In this document: positions 15,286 through 23,151 of the stretch, in pieces
Position numbering within the stretch: position 1 is the stretch's first letter
How the letters are laid out: every line of letters starts with the position of its first letter
The notes under the pieces: generated by a model
What the model was told of the DNA's origin: nothing
Databases searched by the model: none
What the model saw: the letters and a program-made list of their open reading frames with translations, nothing else
Translations under genes and position numbers: made by a program
Assembly (NCBI RefSeq): GCF_001598375.1
Contig: NZ_BCYV01000014.1
Span: 62,001-126,000 of the forward strand
Direction: 5' to 3'
Length of the DNA stretch: 64,000 nucleotides
DNA from: Novosphingobium capsulatum NBRC 12533
GTDB taxonomy: Bacteria > Pseudomonadota > Alphaproteobacteria > Sphingomonadales > Sphingomonadaceae

Positions 15286-17670
15286 GTGCGCACACTTACC
15301 ATCGCGGCTTTGCTGTCGGCATCGATGCTGGCCGCACCAGCTGCCCTGGCCCAGGCCGCGGGCGCTGCGGACGCAGGTGGCGATGCCGTGCAGAACGGCG
15401 AGATCATCGTTACCGCGCAGCGCCGCAGCGAAAGCCTGCAGCGCGTGCCGGTCAGCGTTATGGCGCTGACCAAGGATGCGCTGGCGTCGCAGAACCTCAA
15501 CGATCTGACCCAGATTGCCCGCGCTGCGCCCTCGCTGCAGGTGGGCGTGGACAATTCCTTTGCCGTGCGCGGCATCGGCACGCTGGCCTTTGCCGGCACG
15601 ATTGACAGCAGCGTGGCCATCGCCATCGACGACGTGAACCTGGGCCGCCCCGTGCTCAACAGCCCGCTGCTCAACGATCTGGCGCGCGTCGAAGTGCTCA
15701 ACGGGCCGCAAGGCCTGCTGTTCGGCAAGAATGCCTCGGCCGGCCTGCTCAACATCGTCACCGCGCGGCCCAAGCTGGGTGACTATTCCAGCTCGGCCAA
15801 CCTCGAACTGCTCAGCCGCGACAAGCCCTCTGAATCGGGCAATGCCTTTGGCGTTATCGCGCGCGAGACGCTGAACATCCCGGTGACCGCCAATTCGGCG
15901 CTGCGGTTGAGCGGCCTTTATTCCTATCAGGAGCCGGCCACCACCCATGTCGGCGCCTATGCGCCCGGCTCGCGGCACGATCTCAATGCCACCAGCTTTT
16001 CCTTCAAGGGCAAATACCTGGCCGAGCTGACCGACCAGCTCTCGTTCTATGCCATTGGCGATTACAACGAAAACCACGGCATCGCCGGGATCTTCGACAA
16101 CACTTATCGCCAGGTCGACGTAGCCAGCGTCAACCTGCCGTCGCTCAACTCTGTCGGGATCACGCCGGGCAGCCGCAATTTCCTGTTCGGGGGCGAAGCC
16201 AGCCAGTTCCGCGACATCAAGACCGGCGGCGCGCAGGGCCAGCTGTCTTATCGCATGGCTTCGGGCATCGAGATCAGCAATCTGTTTGCCTGGCGGTTCT
16301 ATACCCAGAACCAGGCGGTTGACGGCGATTACCTGCCTGGCAACGGCTTGAACACCAATGCCTCGCAATCGCGCTATGACCAATATTCCAACGAATTGCG
16401 CGTGGCGCTTCCGGCCGAGAACCGCTTGAGCGGCCAGGTCGGTCTCTATTGGTTCAAGTCGAAGCTCGATCTGGCGCGCCAACTGGCCGGCAACAGCTAC
16501 CTGCCGGACGCTGCCGTGCGCGGCTATCCCTTCTGCGTGGGTGCGGTTGCCGTTCCAGGCGCCAACCCGCCGACGTGTTCGCGGTCCAACGTGGCGCAGC
16601 TGGGCAGCGATCGCAACTATGTGCAGAACACGCAAAGCTATGCCGGCTTCGGCCAGTTGACCTACAAGGTGGTCGATGGGCTGCAACTGATCGCCGGTGG
16701 CCGCGTCACGCACGACAAGATCGACGTGGTCCTGTCGCAGAACCAGCTGAACTATTTCCAGGCGCTGGGCGGCCCGCGTGGCGTATTCTCGTCCAGCTAC
16801 GCCAACACCGATTTCAGCTGGAAGGCCGGGGCGCAGTTCCAGGCGACGCCCACGATCATGGTCTATGGTTTCTATGGTCGCGGCTACAAGGGGCCGGGCT
16901 TCAACGATACGTTCCCCACCGCGACCGCCAATGTGGTGGTGCGCCCGGAGACCTCGCGCACGGCCGAAATCGGCGTGAAATCCAGCTTCTTCAACCGCAA
17001 GCTGACAGTCAACCTGTCGGCGTTCCACACCAAGTTCGACGATTTCCAGGTGCAGTCGTTCGACGCCACCCTGGCGACCTTCCAGGTGCAGAACGCCGCC
17101 AGCGTCACCTCGAAGGGGATCGAGGCCATGGTCATCGTGGCGCCGTTCACCGGCTTCACGCTGACGAGTTCGGCCTCGCTGCTGTCTTCCAAGTTCGACA
17201 GCTTTCCCGGGGCGCAATGCTATCCCACGCAAACGACCTATGGGTGCTCTGCCACCCAGTCCACCTTCAATGCATCAGGCCTGACCTTGCCGGCCGCGCC
17301 GCGCTTCACCTCCAGCATGCTGGCGCGCTATGAAGTGCCGCTGGAAGGAACGGTCAAGCCGTTCATCCAGGGCAACTGGTATCACCGCTCGTCGATCAAC
17401 TACACCGTCAACCAGGCGCCCGGCGCCACGGTTGGCCAGATCGACGTGTTCGGTGCCAGCATCGGTGCGAAGCTGTCCAACCGCGTGGAAATCTCGGTGT
17501 TCTGCAAGAACTGTACGAACGAGATCAACCCGACCGCGATCGGCGTCGATTCGGGCGATTCCAACGCCCGCAACGCGCGCGGCCAGGCGACGCCGAAGCT
17601 GTCCTACACCCAGCAGTTCGGGCTGGATTCGGTGCGATCGTTCGGCCTCAACCTTGCCATGAACTTCTAA
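15286..17670 (+). CDS. TonB-dependent outer-membrane receptor
   Basis: A 794-aa TonB-dependent receptor. It has a signal peptide (LTIAALLSASMLAAPAALAQ), the TonB-box-like EIIVTAQRRSESLQRVPVSV, and a plug with VEVLNGPQGLLFGKNASAGLLNIVT. A 22-strand-type barrel follows, ending MNF. The start is GTG 15286 because GAGGGAGGAA lies directly before it; an ATG 15 bases earlier is possible. It lies inside the malonate module, between the decarboxylase and the esterase/malonyl-CoA synthetase pair, so a malonate-bearing compound is a reasonable guess for its ligand. This rests only on position. A strong palindromic terminator separates it from the convergent esterase. Confidence 0.92.
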   Translation: MRTLTIAALLSASMLAAPAALAQAAGAADAGGDAVQNGEIIVTAQRRSESLQRVPVSVMALTKDALASQNLNDLTQIARAAPSLQVGVDNSFAVRGIGTLAFAGTIDSSVAIAIDDVNLGRPVLNSPLLNDLARVEVLNGPQGLLFGKNASAGLLNIVTARPKLGDYSSSANLELLSRDKPSESGNAFGVIARETLNIPVTANSALRLSGLYSYQEPATTHVGAYAPGSRHDLNATSFSFKGKYLAELTDQLSFYAIGDYNENHGIAGIFDNTYRQVDVASVNLPSLNSVGITPGSRNFLFGGEASQFRDIKTGGAQGQLSYRMASGIEISNLFAWRFYTQNQAVDGDYLPGNGLNTNASQSRYDQYSNELRVALPAENRLSGQVGLYWFKSKLDLARQLAGNSYLPDAAVRGYPFCVGAVAVPGANPPTCSRSNVAQLGSDRNYVQNTQSYAGFGQLTYKVVDGLQLIAGGRVTHDKIDVVLSQNQLNYFQALGGPRGVFSSSYANTDFSWKAGAQFQATPTIMVYGFYGRGYKGPGFNDTFPTATANVVVRPETSRTAEIGVKSSFFNRKLTVNLSAFHTKFDDFQVQSFDATLATFQVQNAASVTSKGIEAMVIVAPFTGFTLTSSASLLSSKFDSFPGAQCYPTQTTYGCSATQSTFNASGLTLPAAPRFTSSMLARYEVPLEGTVKPFIQGNWYHRSSINYTVNQAPGATVGQIDVFGASIGAKLSNRVEISVFCKNCTNEINPTAIGVDSGDSNARNARGQATPKLSYTQQFGLDSVRSFGLNLAMNF

Positions 17671-17690
17671 GCCATTATCCGGTCAAGGCC

Positions 17691-17717
17691 CCTGCAGCGC
17701 CATCGCGGCGCTGCAGG
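17691..17717. terminator. Bidirectional hairpin terminator
   Basis: CCTGCAGCGCC (17691-17701) and GGCGCTGCAGG (17707-17717) form a perfect 11-bp stem with a 5-base loop. It lies between the convergent receptor and esterase genes, with TTGGTATTATT on the plus-strand 3' side. Confidence 0.7.
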
Positions 17718-17723
17718 TTGGTA

Positions 17724-19265
17724 TTATTCGCCCCAGATTTTCCGTTCCACGCCATCGGGATCGCTCACCAGGGCCGGCACCTGGTCCAGCACCATGGTGG
17801 CGTGTGCCCCGGCGTCATAGCCGTGCCAGGCGGGAAGCCCTGGACCGGCCGGTGCCTGTCCCTGCACAAAGCGCACCATCGCCCCGTGCATGCCATCGGC
17901 GAGCGGCTGCTCGGCGACCGAAAGGCCAAAGAACTGCGCCATGCCCGGCGATGTCAGGTGATCGAACGTGAACGGCAGATCAAGCACGTGGGGGCTGTGG
18001 CCCTTGAACGGCCCACCCGGCGCCGGAAACGCCAGGCGATAGCGCCACACCGGCGCGCCGCTTTGCGCATGGGCCATCGCCAGGCGCAGGCATGGCATGC
18101 CGTATTCCTCGGCCGTGATCAGGCGCCAGTGGCGCTCTGCCGTGGAAAGATCGGGAAAGGCCTGGGCATAGGCGGCATCGCGCGCCACCATCTCTGCGAC
18201 CGTGGCATTGGACAGCGCCTGGGGCTGGATCGGCCCGGCGGCCTGTTCGGCATTGAGGAACAGGCGGCTTTCATCGGCATTGCTGCCGATCAGCAGCGGC
18301 ACGCGCGGCGCGTTGCCGGCGCGCAGACGCGCCAGCGGCACCAGCGGCAGCGCCTGGCCATCGACCACAGGGCGGAACGGGAAGTTGCGCGGCCAGGCCG
18401 ATCGCGCCGCGGCCTGCGCGGCCAGCAACTGGTCGGTCGTGGCGGTCAGCAGGCGATCCGCGCCGCCGAGCTTGGCCACGAACAGGCGGGCAAATTCCTG
18501 CGCTTCGGCCAAGGTGTGCACGGTCTGGCCGCCGCCGCTGAAGATCGCGGCGCGGGTATAGAGGCCATCGGCCATGGGCATGCCCATCAGCGTGCCGACG
18601 TTCTTGCCGCCGGCGGATTCGCCCGCGATCGTCACTCGCGCCGGATCGCCGCCGAACGCGGCGATATTGGCCCTGATCCAGCGCAGCGCCAGCACCAGAT
18701 CGCGCATGCCGTTGTTGCCGCTGCCGGCATAGGCATGGCCCAGGGCTTCCCCGGTTTCCAGGAAACCAAGCGCACCAACGCGATAGTTGACCGTCACCGC
18801 CACGACGCCATCGGCGGCAAAGCGATCACCTGCTGTCAACGCCTCGCCGCTCCAGCCGCCTTCGTTGCCACCGCCGTGGATATAGACCAGCACGGGATGG
18901 CGCCCCGGCGTGGCCGGTGCCCAGATGTTGAGCGCCAGGCAATCTTCGGTCATCGTGCCGGCAAACGGCGTCATGCCGGGTTTTTGCGGGCAGACCGGCG
19001 CGGGCGCGGTGGCATCGCGCACCCCGGCCCAGCGCGGCGCCGGGCGCGGCGCGGCAAAGCGGGCGGCCTGGCCATAGGGAATGCCGGTGAACACCCGCAC
19101 GCCGCCGGCCATCTGGCCGCGCACCAGGCCACTGACGGTGGCGATGGTCAGCCCATCGTGGGCCAGGGGAGCGCGGGCGAGGGCGGGCGCAAAGGGCGGC
19201 GCGAGCAGCGCACCCGCGCCGATCAGGCCCAGCGCCTGGCGGCGATCGATCGTGGTGGCGCGCAT
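17724..19265 (-). CDS. Carboxylesterase type B, Tat-exported
   Basis: A 513-aa type-B carboxylesterase that splits carboxylic esters outside the cytoplasm. IDRRQALGLIGAGALLAPP is a Tat-type signal. Family marks are GVRVFTGIPYGQ, the oxyanion HGGGNEGGW, the nucleophile elbow GESAGG, GSNADESRLF with the acid Glu, and the histidine region SPHVLDLPFTFDH. It starts 3 bases after the stop of the malonyl-CoA synthetase gene, so the two are co-transcribed. That pairing suggests it frees malonate, or another small acid the synthetase can activate, from an ester. The ester substrate itself is unknown. Confidence 0.92.
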   Translation of the reverse strand: MRATTIDRRQALGLIGAGALLAPPFAPALARAPLAHDGLTIATVSGLVRGQMAGGVRVFTGIPYGQAARFAAPRPAPRWAGVRDATAPAPVCPQKPGMTPFAGTMTEDCLALNIWAPATPGRHPVLVYIHGGGNEGGWSGEALTAGDRFAADGVVAVTVNYRVGALGFLETGEALGHAYAGSGNNGMRDLVLALRWIRANIAAFGGDPARVTIAGESAGGKNVGTLMGMPMADGLYTRAAIFSGGGQTVHTLAEAQEFARLFVAKLGGADRLLTATTDQLLAAQAAARSAWPRNFPFRPVVDGQALPLVPLARLRAGNAPRVPLLIGSNADESRLFLNAEQAAGPIQPQALSNATVAEMVARDAAYAQAFPDLSTAERHWRLITAEEYGMPCLRLAMAHAQSGAPVWRYRLAFPAPGGPFKGHSPHVLDLPFTFDHLTSPGMAQFFGLSVAEQPLADGMHGAMVRFVQGQAPAGPGLPAWHGYDAGAHATMVLDQVPALVSDPDGVERKIWGE

Positions 19266-19268
19266 GGC

Positions 19269-20795
19269 TCAGTTCACCTTGGCGGCAAAGAGGGTGGCAT
19301 AGGTTTCGCGCAGGGCCTTTTTCTGGATCTTGCCCATGGTGTTGCGCGGCAGTTCGGGCACGAACACCACGCGGCGCGGCTGCTTGAAGCGGGCCAGCTG
19401 CCCCTGCAACGCGCCCAGCACGGCTGCTTCGTCGAGCGCGGCATCGCGCGCCTGGACCACCGCCACCACGCCTTCGCCCATGTCGGGGTGGGGCACGCCG
19501 ATCACCGCGCTTTCGGCGATGCCGGGGATGGCATCGATCAGCGCTTCCACTTCGGCCGGATAGACGTTGAACCCGCCGCAGATGATCAGGTCCTTGGCCC
19601 GGCCGACGATCGCAACATAGCCAGCCGGATCGATCACGCCCATGTCGCCGGTGATGAAGAAGCCATCGGGGCGCAGTTCCTCGGCGGTCTTTTCGGGCAT
19701 CTGCCAATAGCCCTTGAACACGTTGGGGCCGCGCACCTCGATCCCGCCGACCGCGCCCTGGGGCAGGACAGCGCCGGTTTCAGGATCGGTGATGCGCAGT
19801 TCCACGCCGGGCAGCGGCAGGCCGACACTGCCGGGAATGCGCGGCCCGTCATAGGGGTTGGACGTGTTCATATTGGTTTCGGTCATGCCATAGCGTTCGA
19901 GGATGGCATGGCCGGTGCGCGCAGAAAATTCCTTGTGCGTTTCGGCCGATAGCGGCGCCGAGCCGGACACGAACAGGCGCATGTGCGCCACCAGATCGTG
20001 GGTGAACGCCGGCTCTGCCAGCAGCCGCGAATAGAACGTGGGCACCCCCATCAGCACGCTGGCGCGCGGCATCAGGCGGATCAGTTCGGCCACGTCGAAC
20101 CGGGGGCACAGGATCATCGCGCTGCCCGCCGCGATGGTGATGTTGGTGGCCACGAACAGGCCGTGGGTGTGGAAGATCGGCAGCGCGTGCAGCAGCACGT
20201 CGGCTGCGCCAAAGCGCCAGTAATCCTTGAGCGTGAAGGCATTGGACGCCAGGTTGGCGCGCGTGAGCATGGCGCCCTTTGACCGGCCGGTGGTGCCCGA
20301 GGTGTAGAGGATCGCGGCAAGATCGCCTGGGCTCGCGGCATATGTGGCCAGATCGGGCGCGTGGTGGTTCAGGCCAGCAGCCAGCGTGCCTTGCTCATCG
20401 GCGCCCAAGGTCAGCCGCGCGGGCACGCCGATTTCGGCGCACAGCGCGGCCATGGTGGCATCGTCCTGCGGGCGATGGATGAACAGCGCCGGGCGCGCGT
20501 CTGCCAGGAAATAGCGCACCTCGGCGGCGGTATAGGCGGTATTGAGCGGCAGATAGACCGCGCCGATCGCCTGCGCGGCCAGATAGGTCAGCAGGGCCGT
20601 GGGGCTCTTTTCCACCTGAACGGCCAGCCGGTCACCCGGCTGCACCCCGGCGGCGCGGAACAGGCCGGCCATCTGTCCACAACGCGCCAGTGCGGCGCCA
20701 TAGGTGATCGTCGAAAGATCGGGCAGGATCAGGAATGGCGTATCGGGGGCATCCAGCGCACGGGCCTGGAAAGTGGTGAAAAGGTCCTGCTCCAT
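19269..20795 (-). CDS. matB: Malonyl-CoA synthetase
   Basis: A 508-aa AMP-forming ligase of the MatB type, which makes malonyl-CoA from malonate, CoA and ATP. The adenylation P-loop ILYTSGTTGRSKGAM is present. The stretch RYGMTETNMNTSNPYDGPR with VGLPLPGVEL is characteristic of malonyl-CoA synthetases rather than fatty-acid ligases, as is the N-terminal VEKSPTALLTYLAAQAIGAV. The C-terminal PRNTMGKIQKKAL carries the catalytic lysine. ATG 20795 was chosen because AAAAGG lies 6 bases before it; ATG 20801 is an alternative. It is divergent from the GntR regulator and is the first gene of an operon with the esterase. Confidence 0.93.
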   Translation of the reverse strand: MEQDLFTTFQARALDAPDTPFLILPDLSTITYGAALARCGQMAGLFRAAGVQPGDRLAVQVEKSPTALLTYLAAQAIGAVYLPLNTAYTAAEVRYFLADARPALFIHRPQDDATMAALCAEIGVPARLTLGADEQGTLAAGLNHHAPDLATYAASPGDLAAILYTSGTTGRSKGAMLTRANLASNAFTLKDYWRFGAADVLLHALPIFHTHGLFVATNITIAAGSAMILCPRFDVAELIRLMPRASVLMGVPTFYSRLLAEPAFTHDLVAHMRLFVSGSAPLSAETHKEFSARTGHAILERYGMTETNMNTSNPYDGPRIPGSVGLPLPGVELRITDPETGAVLPQGAVGGIEVRGPNVFKGYWQMPEKTAEELRPDGFFITGDMGVIDPAGYVAIVGRAKDLIICGGFNVYPAEVEALIDAIPGIAESAVIGVPHPDMGEGVVAVVQARDAALDEAAVLGALQGQLARFKQPRRVVFVPELPRNTMGKIQKKALRETYATLFAAKVN

Positions 20796-20899
20796 GCTCA
20801 TCCTTTTGTGTGTCCGCGATATCGGCGCCGCGGCCGGTTCATATCCCGGCGGGGGCTCGGTGTGCTGTGTGGCACATACATGATGGTTGAATAGGCTTC

Positions 20900-20913
20900 T
20901 AGTGTATGCAAGA
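20900..20913 (+). promoter_or_regulatory. TAGTGTAT-type site between matB and the GntR gene
   Basis: TAGTGTATGCAAGA lies in the 135-base region between the divergent malonyl-CoA synthetase and GntR genes, 24 bases before the GntR start. Its GTATGC core resembles the palindromic operators (GTATAC-centred) known for MatR-type malonate regulators. It is a good candidate for autoregulation. Confidence 0.5.
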
Positions 20914-20936
20914 TGTGTTGTGGAGAAAATTTGCGC

Positions 20937-21632
20937 ATGCAGGATAATCCAATGAACCCCGTCGAGGAAGCGCCCGGCCTGCTCCTTTCCGAGCGGATCC
21001 GCATTGCCCTGGCCGACGAGATCACCGCCGGCAGCCTGGTCCCCGGCGCCACGCTGGATGAACAGCAGATTGGCGATCGCTTTGGCGCGTCGCGCACGCC
21101 GGTGCGCGAGGCGATCCGCCAGCTGTCTGCCGTGGGCCTGGTGGAAATGCGGCCCCGGCGCGGCGCGGTGGTCTCGGGCTTTACCACCCAGCGCATCATC
21201 GACATGTTCGAGATGAGCGCCGAGATCGAGGCCATGTGCGTGCGCCTGGCGGCCTATCGCATGAACCCGATGGAGCGCAGCCGCCTGGCCCAGTTGCACG
21301 AGGATTCGCTGGCGATGGTGGAGGCGGGCGATCTTGATGCCTATGACCGCCTGAACTGGTCGTTCCACCAGGTGATCTATGAAGGCACGCACAATGCCTT
21401 CATCGCCGAACAGGCCATGGCCCTGCGCGATCGCATGGCCGCGTTCCGCCGTACCCAGCTGCGCGAAACCGGCCGCCCGGTGCGCTCGCGCGCAGAGCAT
21501 GGCGATGTGGTGGCCGCGATCATGCGCGGCGATGGCGAGGAAGCCGCGCGCTGCATGCGCGCGCACATGTTCAACGCTTCGATCGCGCTGGAGCGCTTTA
21601 CCGCCAAGCGCGAGGAACTGGGCGGGGGCTGA
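20937..21632 (+). CDS. GntR-family regulator (FadR/FCD subfamily), probable malonate regulator
   Basis: A 231-aa GntR regulator with an N-terminal winged helix and an all-helical FCD effector domain. The winged helix is marked by LSERIRIALADEITAG, then FGASRTPVREAIRQLSAVGLVEMRPRRGAVV. The FCD domain starts near residue 80; LNWSFHQVIYEGTHN and the C-terminal RAEHGDVVAAIMRGD provide the metal-binding residues typical of sensors for small organic acids. Start ATG 20937 has GGAGA upstream, while ATG 20952 with AGGA is equally possible. It is divergent from matB and directly upstream of madLM, as expected for a MatR-like repressor that senses malonate. Confidence 0.9.
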   Translation: MQDNPMNPVEEAPGLLLSERIRIALADEITAGSLVPGATLDEQQIGDRFGASRTPVREAIRQLSAVGLVEMRPRRGAVVSGFTTQRIIDMFEMSAEIEAMCVRLAAYRMNPMERSRLAQLHEDSLAMVEAGDLDAYDRLNWSFHQVIYEGTHNAFIAEQAMALRDRMAAFRRTQLRETGRPVRSRAEHGDVVAAIMRGDGEEAARCMRAHMFNASIALERFTAKREELGGG

Positions 21633-21684
21633 CGACACACAAGCCGCTGTTTTTCAAAAACGATAATCGGGAGAGGGCAAGGCG

Positions 21685-22050
21685 ATGGCAATTTATGGAA
21701 CGGCGCTTCTGGCGCTGTGCACGCTCCTGGGGGCGGTGCTGGGGGAATTGCTGGGCCATGTCCTGCATGTGAAGGCCAATGTCGGCGGGGTGGGGCTGGC
21801 CATGTTGCTGCTGATCGCGGCCAAGGCCTGGCTGGCGCGCCGTGGCAAGTTGACGCCGGGCCTGCGCCTGGGCGTGGAATTCTGGGGCCTGATGTATATC
21901 CCCATCGTGGTGGCCATGGCCGCGCAGCAGAATGTGCTGGCCGCGCTGGAAGGCGGGCCGATGGTGGTGATTGCCGGGATCAGCGCGGTCACCCTGTGCT
22001 TTGCCCTGGTGGCCGTGCTGGGCCGGGTGATGGGCGGCCGCCATGGGTGA
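21685..22050 (+). CDS. madL: Malonate transporter subunit MadL
   Basis: A 121-aa membrane protein of the MadL family, the small subunit of the two-part malonate/sodium symporter MadLM. It has four hydrophobic segments, near residues 3-25, 33-48, 66-82 and 92-113, and the motif GHVLHVKANVGGVGLAM. ATG 21685 comes 52 bases after the GntR stop, and its end overlaps madM by 8 bases, so the two subunits are coupled. The gene probably belongs to the same transcript as the GntR regulator. Confidence 0.92.
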   Translation: MAIYGTALLALCTLLGAVLGELLGHVLHVKANVGGVGLAMLLLIAAKAWLARRGKLTPGLRLGVEFWGLMYIPIVVAMAAQQNVLAALEGGPMVVIAGISAVTLCFALVAVLGRVMGGRHG

Positions 22051-22804
22051 GATCGTGCAAAAGATCCTGGCCGATCAGGGCTTGGTCTTGGCCTTTGCCG
22101 TGGTCGGCGGGCTGATGCTGGCCAGCGTGGCGGTGTCGCGCCATCTTACCGGCGGGCGCATCCACGCCAGTGCCATCGCCATCCTGGCCGCGCTGGCTCT
22201 GGCCTGGTGGGGCGGGGTCTTGACCGGCGGCAAGAAGGGCCTGGCCGATGTGCCGGGCCTGGCTGGGCTGGCGCTGATGGGCGGCGCGATGCTGCGCGAT
22301 TTTGCCATCGTCGCCACCGCGTTCGAGGTTGACGTGATCGAGGCGCGCAAGGCCGGCTTGATGGGCGTGATCGCGCTGGCGCTGGGCACGATCGTGCCCT
22401 TTGCCGTGGGCGTGGGCCTTGCCTGGAGCTTTGGCTATCGTGATGCCGTGTCGCTCACCACGCTGGGCGCGGGTACGGTTACCTATATCGTCGGCCCGGT
22501 GACCGGCGCGGCGCTGGGCGCTTCGTCTCCGGTGATTGCCCTGTCGATCGCCACCGGCGTGCTCAAGGCCGTGTTGGTGATGACGTTCACGCCGATGGTC
22601 GCACGCCTGATCGGGCTCGACAACCCGCGCAGTGCCATGGCCTTTGGCGGGCTGATGGGCACGGTCAGTGGCGTGGCGGGTGGCCTTGCCGCCACCGATG
22701 CGCGGCTGGTGCCCTATGGCGCGCTGACCGCCACGTTTCACACCGGCATCGGCTGCCTGGTGTGCCCCTCGATCTTTTTCCTGATCGTTCGCGCACTGGC
22801 CTGA
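22043..22804 (+). CDS. madM: Malonate transporter subunit MadM
   Basis: A 253-aa polytopic membrane protein, the large subunit of the MadLM malonate carrier. About eight hydrophobic helices are visible. Typical MadM stretches are GGLMLASVAVSRHLTGGRIHASA, LMGGAMLRDFAIVATAFE, and GAGTVTYIVGPVTGAALGA in the middle, with AATDARLVPYGALTATFHTGIGC towards the end. It overlaps madL by 8 bases. In other bacteria madLM sits with the multi-subunit malonate decarboxylase; here it accompanies the CoA route (MatA plus MatB), which is less usual. Confidence 0.92.
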   Translation: MGEIVQKILADQGLVLAFAVVGGLMLASVAVSRHLTGGRIHASAIAILAALALAWWGGVLTGGKKGLADVPGLAGLALMGGAMLRDFAIVATAFEVDVIEARKAGLMGVIALALGTIVPFAVGVGLAWSFGYRDAVSLTTLGAGTVTYIVGPVTGAALGASSPVIALSIATGVLKAVLVMTFTPMVARLIGLDNPRSAMAFGGLMGTVSGVAGGLAATDARLVPYGALTATFHTGIGCLVCPSIFFLIVRALA

Positions 22805-23151
22805 CTGCGTATACAGCGCGGCATGGCTGGGTCGCCCGCCAGGTGTTTGACGCGCCGGGCTGGGCATGTCGTGCGCGCTGTGTGCACATAAATGCCACAT
22901 CACCCAAAACTGGCATACACTATGCCGATCAGGGTTTGACAACGCCGTCAGCGTGAAATACAAAATTACGAAATAGCCGCATTCGGTATGCCCAATCGTG
23001 CAGCGAGCCACGAATCAGCATACAGAGCTTGCGCGGTGAACCGGGTTGAGGGTGTGGTGGGGGCAAAATCTGCCGGGGCCGAAGGCTGCCCGGCCGGCGC
23101 GTGCGCCTCCCTCATACCAGACATAGAAAAATGCCTGATGGGAGCAGACGC
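22805..23151. other. Intergenic region upstream of a TonB receptor, with several GTATGC-like cores
   Basis: No gene is visible in these 347 bases. Four sites share the core of the TAGTGTAT motif: GTATAC at 22810, the minus-strand TAGTGTATGCCA at 22911-22922, GTATGC at 22986 and GCATAC at 23018. The clustering suggests control of the receptor at 23152 by the malonate regulator. Confidence 0.4.
22911..22922 (-). promoter_or_regulatory. TAGTGTAT-type site upstream of the third TonB receptor
   Basis: On the minus strand the bases read TAGTGTATGCCA. They match ten positions of the site between matB and the GntR gene without a gap (TAGTGTATGC). The site is 230 bases before the receptor start. Confidence 0.45.

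Noticed and set aside
13665-15773. Long open frame on the minus strand opposite malonyl-CoA decarboxylase
   Set aside because: It spans two unrelated plus-strand genes, has low-complexity composition and no ribosome-binding site.
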